A DNA stretch of 5,259 nucleotides, from positions 1 to 5,259 of the forward strand of contig NZ_JBKHAQ010000155.1 in the NCBI RefSeq assembly GCF_046542825.1, read 5' to 3'. The DNA is from Rhodosalinus sp046542825. Its GTDB lineage: Bacteria; Pseudomonadota; Alphaproteobacteria; Rhodobacterales; Rhodobacteraceae. The translations under genes and the position numbers were made by a program. The notes below the pieces were generated by a model that was given only the letters and a program-made list of their open reading frames with translations, was not told where the DNA came from and did not search any database. Below are positions 1-5,259 of this stretch, piece by piece (position 1 is the first letter of the stretch; each line of letters opens with the position of its first letter).

Positions 1-952
1 CATAGCCCATCTCGTTGTCGTACCAGGCATAGACCTTCACCTGCGTGCCGTTCACCACCATGGTGGAGGGCGCGTCGACGATGCCGGAGCGCGGATCGTT
101 GGTGTAATCGGCCGAGACCAGCGGCCGCTCCTCGTAGCCCAGGATGCCCGCAAGCGGCCCCTCGGCGGCGGCGCGAAAGAGCCCGTTGACCTCGTCCACG
201 GTCGTCTCGCGCGCCATCTCGAAGACGCAGTCGGTGATCGAGGCGTTCAGCAGCGGCACGCGCACGGCATGGCCGTTCAGGCGGCCCTCCAGGTCGGGAT
301 AGATCAGCGTGATCGCCGTGGCGCTGCCGGTCGTCGTGGGGATCAGCGAGTTGAGCGCGGAGCGCGCGCGGCGCAGATCCTTGGCGGGGCGGTCCACGAT
401 GGTCTGCGTGTTGGTGACATCGTGGATCGTGGTGATGCTGCCGTGCCGGATGCCGATCGCCTCGTGCAGCACCTTGACCACCGGGGCGAGGCAATTGGTC
501 GTGCAGGAGGCGGCGGTCACGATCCGGTGGCGCGCGGGATCGTAGCTGTCGTGGTTCACGCCATAGACGATGTTGGCGGCCTCCGCGTCCTTCACGGGCG
601 CGGAGACGACGACCTTCTTCACTCCCGCCTCGAAATAGGGCGCGAGCTTTTCCGCGGACTTGAAGACGCCGGTGCAGTCGATCACCACGTCCACGCCGTC
701 AAGCGGCAGGGCGGAGAGGTCGCGCGCCCCGACGAAGGGCAGGCGTAGGCCGTCCACGGTCACGCTGTCGTCGCCATGCGCGAAGCGGGCGGGCCAGCGC
801 CCGTGCACCGTGTCGAACTCCAGCAGATGCGCATGCATCGCCGGATCGCCCACCGCGTCGTTGATCCAGGCGACCCGCGCGCCGCGCTCCAGCAGCGGAC
901 GCAGCGCCAGCTTGCCCACGCGGCCCAGCCCGTTCAGCGCATAGACGGTCAT
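1..952 (-). CDS. gap: ArsJ-associated glyceraldehyde-3-phosphate dehydrogenase (C-terminus cut by window edge)
   Basis: An NAD-dependent GAPDH of the type paired with ArsJ. In that pathway it uses arsenate in place of phosphate on glyceraldehyde-3-phosphate, giving unstable 1-arseno-3-phosphoglycerate that ArsJ exports. Visible are 317 codons; GAPDHs run about 335, so only some 15-20 residues are missing. The Rossmann start reads NGLGRVGKLAL (residues 7-17) instead of the usual NGFGRIGR. Asp32 sits at the NAD-ribose position. Cys150 in SCTTNC and His177 are the catalytic pair. TGSATAITLIYPDLEG and RVPLLNASITDCVFE follow, with NEMGY at the edge. The stretch HAHLLEFDTVHGRW and the SATAITLIYP wording are what I recall of the ArsJ-associated subgroup rather than glycolytic enzymes. 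Its ATG overlaps the stop of the ArsR-ArsC gene (ATGA), indicating translational coupling. A glycolytic GAPDH is the alternative; the ars context argues against it. Confidence 0.9.
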   Translation of the reverse strand, partial: MTVYALNGLGRVGKLALRPLLERGARVAWINDAVGDPAMHAHLLEFDTVHGRWPARFAHGDDSVTVDGLRLPFVGARDLSALPLDGVDVVIDCTGVFKSAEKLAPYFEAGVKKVVVSAPVKDAEAANIVYGVNHDSYDPARHRIVTAASCTTNCLAPVVKVLHEAIGIRHGSITTIHDVTNTQTIVDRPAKDLRRARSALNSLIPTTTGSATAITLIYPDLEGRLNGHAVRVPLLNASITDCVFEMARETTVDEVNGLFRAAAEGPLAGILGYEERPLVSADYTNDPRSGIVDAPSTMVVNGTQVKVYAWYDNEMGY

Positions 953-1794
953 GCCGGCGCCTTGGCGCCATCGGGCCCGATCGCGTCCACCGCGCGCTGA
1001 AGCGAGATGCGGTCGAGCGTGTCGAGCGGCAGGGCGGTGAAGGCGCGGATGCGGTTCTGCATTTCGCCATAGGCCTGCCGGAAGGCGAGCGCGCGCTGCG
1101 CCTCGGTGCCTTCGGCCGCGACCGGGTCGGGGGTGCCCCAGTGGGCGCTGACCGGCTGGCCCTCCCACACCGGGCACTCCTCGTTCGCCGCCTGGTCGCA
1201 GACGGTGAAGACGAAGTCGAAGGCCGGCGCCTCCGGTCCCTGGAATTCGGACACGTTCTTGGCGCGCAGCGCGTCCGTGTCGTGGCCGTTGTCGCGCAGC
1301 ACTTGCAGGGCGAAGGGGTTGAGTTCCGAAAAGGGCCGGGTGCCGGCGGAATGGGCCTCGAACCGATCGCCCGCCAGACTGCGCAGGATCGATTCGGCAA
1401 AGATCGAGCGGGCGGAGTTGCCGGTGCAGATGAAGAGGACGCGATACTTGCGGTCGGGCATGGCGCGGGATCCTGTGAGGGGGGGGTGGGAGAGCGGAGT
1501 GCAGAGGTCGGGGCGCCCGCGGCAGCAGTCGAGGAACAGCGCGTCCAGCGTGGCGCGCATCCCCTCCATGTCGGCGGCATAGCGCAGCGAGGTGCCGGCG
1601 CGGTCCTGCCGGACAAGGCCCGCCTGCCGCAGCGCCGAAAGATAGGACGAGAGCGTGGAGGGCTTCAGCCCCAGCGCCGCGGCCAGATCGCCGGCGGGAA
1701 CGTGATCGGGATAGCGCCGGACAAGCAGCCGGAAGACGGCCAGCCGCTGGGGGTGGCCGAGGGTGGCAAGGCGAGTGGCGAGGCTTTCTTCCAT
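949..1794 (-). CDS. arsR-arsC: ArsR-type repressor fused to arsenate reductase (ArsC, LMW phosphatase fold)
   Basis: A 281-residue fusion. Residues 1-98 are an ArsR/SmtB winged-helix repressor: GHPQRLAVFRLL (13-24), the recognition region around LGLKPSTLSSYLSALRQAGL (41-60), the wing near 61-72, then Cys90, Cys91 and Cys98. These likely bind As(III), since the E. coli-type cysteine pair in the DNA-binding helix is absent. Residues 99-112 form a linker. Residues 113-281 are an ArsC of the LMW-PTP fold: P-loop CTGNSARS (Cys123 nucleophile, Arg129), the redox cysteines Cys199 and Cys207 in TVCDQAANEECPVW, and AHWGTPDP (217-224). ArsC reduces arsenate to arsenite in the cytoplasm; the repressor half should release DNA when arsenite binds. 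The chosen start matches the family N-terminus MEESLATRLATLGHPQR; the frame stays open further upstream but that stretch is not family-like. No Shine-Dalgarno precedes this ATG. It is the first gene of the operon and overlaps the dehydrogenase gene by 4 bp. Confidence 0.93.
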   Translation of the reverse strand: MEESLATRLATLGHPQRLAVFRLLVRRYPDHVPAGDLAAALGLKPSTLSSYLSALRQAGLVRQDRAGTSLRYAADMEGMRATLDALFLDCCRGRPDLCTPLSHPPLTGSRAMPDRKYRVLFICTGNSARSIFAESILRSLAGDRFEAHSAGTRPFSELNPFALQVLRDNGHDTDALRAKNVSEFQGPEAPAFDFVFTVCDQAANEECPVWEGQPVSAHWGTPDPVAAEGTEAQRALAFRQAYGEMQNRIRAFTALPLDTLDRISLQRAVDAIGPDGAKAPA

Positions 1795-1818
1795 TATTTG
1801 AAAATATCCGAAATAATG
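1792..1818 (-). promoter_or_regulatory. Candidate ArsR operator (inverted repeat over the arsR start)
   Basis: A perfect 8-bp inverted repeat, CATTATTT (1792-1799) and AAATAATG (1811-1818), separated by 11 bp. It lies in an AT-rich island within GC-rich DNA. ArsR-family operators are AT-rich imperfect dyads near their own promoters, so autoregulation is the natural reading. The dyad covers the predicted -10 element and the arsR ATG, so a bound dimer would block transcription of the whole ars operon. Binding by this ArsR is inferred, not shown. Confidence 0.7.
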
Positions 1819-1829
1819 ACCGGGTGCAA
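1801..1829 (-). promoter_or_regulatory. Predicted arsR-arsC-gap promoter
   Basis: On the minus strand TTGCAC (1829-1824) and TATTTT (1806-1801) stand 17 bp apart, a sigma-70-like arrangement. The -35 match is weak (3 of 6) and the -10 is fair (4 of 6). A start site about 7 bases past the -10 would fall at or next to the A of the arsR ATG (1794). With no Shine-Dalgarno present, this suggests a leaderless transcript. The operator dyad overlaps the -10. Confidence 0.4.
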
Positions 1830-1852
1830 GAGCGTCACGCAGCGGCGCAGAC

Positions 1853-1868
1853 GGCGGTGCGCACCGCC
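1853..1868. repeat. Perfect 16-bp palindrome
   Basis: GGCGGTGC followed directly by its reverse complement GCACCGCC. It lies about 25 bp upstream of the predicted arsR -35 and about 80 bp upstream of the predicted plus-strand promoter. It could be a dimer-binding operator, or in RNA a 6-bp hairpin with a GCGC loop. No known binding motif is recognised. Confidence 0.6.
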
Positions 1869-1931
1869 CTGGAAGCACTCGCTGCCGGAAAGCGCGGCAG
1901 ATGGCGAATACTTCGGAGCCGCGGAAGCGTT

Positions 1932-1961
1932 TGTCGCAAAATATCGTTGAACTGTCGCAAA
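1932..1961 (+). repeat. Direct repeat TGTCGCAAA, 21-bp phased
   Basis: TGTCGCAAA occurs at 1932-1940 and 1953-1961. The 21-bp offset is two helical turns, so both copies face the same side of the DNA. One copy lies just upstream of the candidate -35 and the other in the spacer of the same promoter. This is typical of tandem regulator half-sites, but no specific regulator is recognised. An inverted pair ATATCG (1941-1946) / CGATAT (1966-1971) overlaps the same stretch. Confidence 0.6.
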
Positions 1962-1974
1962 TGATCGATATGAC
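1947..1974 (+). promoter_or_regulatory. Candidate promoter for the betaine-synthesis gene
   Basis: TTGAAC (1947-1952) and TATGAC (1969-1974) are spaced by 16 bp, each matching 4 of 6 sigma-70 consensus bases, in the most AT-rich patch of the intergenic region. Transcription would start near 1981, leaving a leader of about 238 nt before the ATG at 2219. It is a weak prediction, supported mainly by its position and by the phased repeats around it. Confidence 0.35.
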
Positions 1975-2093
1975 TGGGCATGGGCAGCGGGTCGCACATG
2001 CACGCTGCAGCCACCACTGTCGCCTCGCACGACGTGCCGAACCCACTGCGCAACCGCGCAGGACGACGGGTCGGGAAAATATCCGGGCCGCCC

Positions 2094-2113
2094 TCTGCGC
2101 AACTCGGCGCAGA
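2094..2113 (+). other. Hairpin in the methyltransferase leader
   Basis: TCTGCGC (2094-2100) pairs with GCGCAGA (2107-2113): a 7-bp perfect stem with the 6-nt loop AACTCG. It lies about 105 nt upstream of the ATG at 2219. No T-tract follows, so it is not a classical terminator. It may be a leader structure. Confidence 0.5.
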
Positions 2114-2152
2114 TTACCCCCCGCGGCCCGGACAAGACACAGGAAGAGCAAT

Positions 2153-2166
2153 CGCGGCGCGCCGCG
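2153..2166. repeat. Perfect 14-bp GC palindrome
   Basis: CGCGGCG followed by CGCCGCG, about 40 bp before the first Shine-Dalgarno base of the methyltransferase gene. Such palindromes arise easily in GC-rich DNA, so biological meaning is uncertain. In RNA it could fold and affect ribosome access. Confidence 0.4.
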
Positions 2167-2206
2167 CGCCCCCCGGGACGGGGAGACCTGCGGCCGCCGA
2201 AGGCAC

Positions 2207-2212
2207 AGGGAG
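2207..2212 (+). promoter_or_regulatory. Shine-Dalgarno that decides the methyltransferase start
   Basis: AGGGAG lies 6 nt before the ATG at 2219. The reading frame stays open back to 1901, but that upstream part has no family similarity and no comparable ribosome site. The 2219 start is therefore preferred. Confidence 0.8.
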
Positions 2213-2218
2213 ACTCAT

Positions 2219-3904
<1,686 letters not shown>

Positions 3905-3910
3905 GATCGG

Positions 3911-3930
3911 GGGGCGGCGCCAGCCGCCCC
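3911..3930 (+). terminator. GC hairpin after the betaine-synthesis gene, without a T-tract
   Basis: GGGGCGGC (3911-3918) pairs with GCCGCCCC (3923-3930): an 8-bp all-GC stem with loop GCCA, beginning 6 nt after the stop codon. The sequence after it is GCAAACG, so the uridine run of an intrinsic terminator is missing. It may act as a weak terminator, as an RNA-stabilising 3' end, or as a Rho-associated structure. Read-through into the methionine synthase genes remains possible. Confidence 0.5.
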
Positions 3931-3969
3931 GCAAACGCCGCGCATATTCATCATGACTCGTTCTGGGAT

Positions 3970-4032
3970 GCTCCGCGGCCCGCGCGGGGCTATCTGTCAC
4001 GGGTCCAGCCGCACCCGGACCGACCAACGGAG
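3970..4032 (+). promoter_or_regulatory. Structured leader of the split methionine synthase
   Basis: GCTCCGCG (3970-3977) pairs with CGCGGGGC (3983-3990), 8 bp with one G-U pair. A second hairpin pairs GGTCC (4002-4006) with GGACC (4017-4021); an exclusive alternative is CGGGT (4000-4004) with ACCCG (4013-4017). The Shine-Dalgarno GGAG (4029-4032) is 6 nt before the ATG. CTCCG (3971-3975) in the first hairpin is complementary to CGGAG (4028-4032) and could mask the ribosome site when that hairpin is open. I do not recognise SAM-II, SAM/SAH or SAH riboswitch consensus or a B12 box. No clear promoter is seen. Confidence 0.35.
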
Positions 4033-4038
4033 AACCCC

Positions 4039-5091
4039 ATGACCGCCGACATCGACCGTCACGCCGCCGAGCGTATCCTCGTCCTCGACGGGGCGATGGG
4101 CACCATGATCCAGGCCGAGAAGCCCGACGAGGCCGCCTATCGCGGCACCCGTTTCGCGGACTGGGCGCAGGACGTGGGCGGCAACAACGAGCTGCTCTGC
4201 CTGACGCAGCCCGACATGATCCGCGCCATCCATGCGGCATTTCTGGACGCGGGCGCCGACATCGTCTGCACCAACACCTTCTCCGCCACCCGGATCAGCC
4301 AGGCCGACTATGGCATGGAGGACCTGGTGCCCGAGATGAACCGCGAGGCCGCGCGGCTGGCGCGTGAGGCGGCCGAGGCCGCGGCGACCCCCGAGCGCCC
4401 GCGCTGGGTGGCCGGCGCGCTGGGGCCCACGAACCGTACCGCCTCGATCAGCCCGGACGTGAACGACCCCGGCTTTCGCAACATCACCTTCGACGACCTG
4501 GCCCGCGCCTATGGAGAGGCCGCGCGCGCGCTGATCGGGGGGGGCGTCGATCTGCTGCTGGTCGAGACGATCTTCGACACGCTCAACGCCAAGGCCGCGC
4601 TCTACGCCATCGACGTTCTGCGCGACGAGATGGAGGTGCCGCCGGTGATGATCTCGGGCACCATCACAGACCGCTCGGGCCGCACGCTGACCGGCCAGAC
4701 GCCGGAGGCCTTCTGGGCCAGCGTGAGCCACGCGCGCCCGTTCTCGGTGGGTCTCAACTGCGCGCTCGGGGCGGGCGAGATGCGCCCGCACATCCGCGCG
4801 CTCTCGGACATCGCGGACACCCGCGTCTCCGCCTACCCCAACGCGGGGCTGCCCAACGAGATGGGCGGCTACGACGAGACGCCCGAAGAGACGGCGGCGC
4901 ACCTGGGCGAATGGGCCGAGGCGGGCCTTGTCAACATCGTGGGCGGCTGCTGCGGCACGACGCCGGAGCATATCCGCGCCATCGCGCAGGCGGTCGAGGG
5001 CAAACCGCCGCGCAGGATCCCCCAGCGCGCCGAGAGGCTGCGGCTGTCGGGGCTGGAACTCTTCGAAAAGGGGCAGGGGGCCGCGGCATGA
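4039..5091 (+). CDS. metH: Methionine synthase, homocysteine-binding piece (Zn-dependent homocysteine S-methyltransferase)
   Basis: This 350-residue protein corresponds to the N-terminal homocysteine/zinc domain of cobalamin-dependent MetH. It begins with the family motif RILVLDGAMGTMIQ (12-25). Zinc ligands are Cys241 in GLNCALG and Cys304-Cys305 in GGCCGTTPEHI, the equivalents of Cys247, Cys310 and Cys311 of E. coli MetH. The length equals that of the isolated domain, and the next gene begins exactly where MetH continues, so this is a natural split rather than a truncation. The activated homocysteine thiolate would accept a methyl group from the cobalamin-bearing partner, regenerating methionine. 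Related stand-alone proteins in Rhodobacteraceae are often annotated betaine-homocysteine methyltransferase, so betaine is an alternative methyl donor that sequence alone cannot exclude. It overlaps the next gene by 4 bp (ATGA). The start is supported by GGAG 6 nt upstream. Confidence 0.9.
   Translation: MTADIDRHAAERILVLDGAMGTMIQAEKPDEAAYRGTRFADWAQDVGGNNELLCLTQPDMIRAIHAAFLDAGADIVCTNTFSATRISQADYGMEDLVPEMNREAARLAREAAEAAATPERPRWVAGALGPTNRTASISPDVNDPGFRNITFDDLARAYGEAARALIGGGVDLLLVETIFDTLNAKAALYAIDVLRDEMEVPPVMISGTITDRSGRTLTGQTPEAFWASVSHARPFSVGLNCALGAGEMRPHIRALSDIADTRVSAYPNAGLPNEMGGYDETPEETAAHLGEWAEAGLVNIVGGCCGTTPEHIRAIAQAVEGKPPRRIPQRAERLRLSGLELFEKGQGAAA
5075..5080 (+). promoter_or_regulatory. Shine-Dalgarno inside the end of the first metH piece
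   Basis: AGGGGG lies 7 nt before the overlapping ATG at 5088. It supports independent initiation of the second piece in addition to translational coupling through the ATGA overlap. Confidence 0.65.
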
Positions 5092-5259
5092 GCACGGGCA
5101 GCTTCATCAACATCGGCGAACGCACCAACGTCACCGGCTCCGCCCGCTTCAAGAAGCTGATCATGAACGATCAGTATGCCGAGGCGGTCGAGGTCGCACG
5201 GCAACAGGTCGAGAACGGCGCGCAGATCATCGACGTGAACATGGACGAGGGGCTGCTCG
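5088..5259 (+). CDS. metH: Methionine synthase, folate (pterin-binding) domain onward, cut by the window end
   Basis: Only the first 57 codons are present. They read FINIGERTNVTGSARFKKLI (residues 6-25), then VARQQVENGAQIIDVNMDEG (36-55), the hallmark opening of the methyltetrahydrofolate-binding domain of cobalamin-dependent methionine synthase. The domain holds 5-methyltetrahydrofolate for transfer of its methyl group to cobalamin. In E. coli MetH this motif comes directly after the homocysteine domain in one chain; here it begins a new protein with its own ATG and ribosome site. Whether the cobalamin-binding and reactivation domains follow in the same gene cannot be seen. In some Rhodobacteraceae the enzyme is divided into three proteins. 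Confidence 0.93.
   Translation, partial: MSTGSFINIGERTNVTGSARFKKLIMNDQYAEAVEVARQQVENGAQIIDVNMDEGLL

Larger units (their letters stand above)
1801..2083. repeat. Three evenly spaced copies of AAAATATC
   Basis: The octamer AAAATATC occurs at 1801-1808, 1938-1945 and 2076-2083, with start-to-start spacings of 137 and 138 bp. The first and third copies share the longer word GAAAATATCCG (1800-1810 and 2075-2085). The first copy is inside the ars operator dyad. In DNA this rich in GC the recurrence is notable. Shared regulator binding is possible but unproven. Confidence 0.5.
1819..2218. other. Divergent intergenic region without a supported gene
   Basis: About 400 bp separate the ars dyad from the methyltransferase start. 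Open frames cross it on both strands, but their translations are Arg/Ala/Pro-rich and low in complexity, as expected of GC-rich noncoding DNA; I recognise no protein family. It contains a 16-bp palindrome at 1853, an AT-rich patch (about 1928-1975) with a candidate plus-strand promoter and direct repeats, a hairpin at 2094, and a GC palindrome at 2153. I do not recognise a known riboswitch in the leader of the methyltransferase gene. Confidence 0.7.

Noticed and set aside
953..1485. Frame that stays open from the ArsR-ArsC linker into the dehydrogenase frame
   Set aside because: No stop is met when the linker is read two bases out of frame, so slippage could in theory fuse to the dehydrogenase. 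The intervening translation is meaningless and explained by high GC, so I do not propose it as a product.
699..1616. Alternative minus-strand frame of 305 residues across the ars genes
   Set aside because: Ser/Arg/Pro-rich frame-shifted reading of ArsR-ArsC and the dehydrogenase, without motifs.
1795..2151. In-frame N-terminal extension of the ArsR-ArsC protein
   Set aside because: The residues before the ATG at 1794 are not ArsR-like. The family N-terminus MEESLATRLATLGHPQR begins there, and the extension would run through the operator and promoter.
1901..2218. In-frame N-terminal extension of 106 residues on the methyltransferase
   Set aside because: The extension is Arg-rich and low in complexity, resembles no methyltransferase N-terminus, and a good Shine-Dalgarno sits before the ATG at 2219.
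3990..4038. SAM/SAH-type pseudoknot riboswitch before metH
   Set aside because: CCAACGGAGAAC near the ATG superficially resembles the 3' end of that class, but the nearby hairpin loop lacks the bases needed to pair with GGAG, so the pseudoknot cannot form as in the known class.
3905..4038. Cobalamin riboswitch controlling metH
   Set aside because: The space is too short (134 bp) and no B12-box-like sequence is seen.
3997..4971. Minus-strand open frame of 324 residues opposite the first metH piece
   Set aside because: Antisense shadow. The plus strand holds the conserved zinc cysteines and family motifs.

Overview
The window is GC-rich and reads like the chromosome of a halophilic or marine alphaproteobacterium, most likely a member of the Rhodobacteraceae. 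That placement rests on gene content and composition, not on a phylogenetic marker. It holds two divergent gene blocks separated by an unusually long intergenic region of about 400 bp. There are no RNA genes, insertion sequences or CRISPR arrays that I can see.

Left block (minus strand, reading out of the window at base 1): an arsenic-resistance operon. Its first gene fuses an ArsR/SmtB repressor to a low-molecular-weight-phosphatase-type arsenate reductase. It overlaps by 4 bp a glyceraldehyde-3-phosphate dehydrogenase of the ArsJ-associated type, whose last residues lie beyond the edge. The operon has two routes for arsenate: reduction to arsenite by the ArsC domain, and conversion by the dehydrogenase to 1-arseno-3-phosphoglycerate, which ArsJ would export. 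An arsJ gene is expected just beyond base 1 but is not visible. A perfect 8-bp inverted repeat covers the predicted arsR promoter and start codon, and the messenger may be leaderless.

Right block (plus strand): first a fused glycine/sarcosine and sarcosine/dimethylglycine N-methyltransferase of 561 residues, the de novo glycine betaine pathway in one polypeptide. After a 134-bp gap with strong hairpins comes a methionine synthase split into two genes. The first is a 350-residue Zn-dependent homocysteine methyltransferase piece. It overlaps by 4 bp the second, which starts with the methyltetrahydrofolate-binding domain and is cut by the window end. The logic is metabolic: each betaine made from glycine uses three S-adenosylmethionine, and the resulting homocysteine must be remethylated by methionine synthase.

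The region between the blocks (1819-2218) has no convincing gene. It carries a candidate plus-strand promoter with a 21-bp-spaced direct repeat, several palindromes or hairpins, and three evenly spaced copies of an AT-rich octamer, one inside the ars operator. All gene families are known. The least explained parts are the intergenic architecture, the regulator-enzyme fusion with its homopolymer linker, and the leader of the split methionine synthase.
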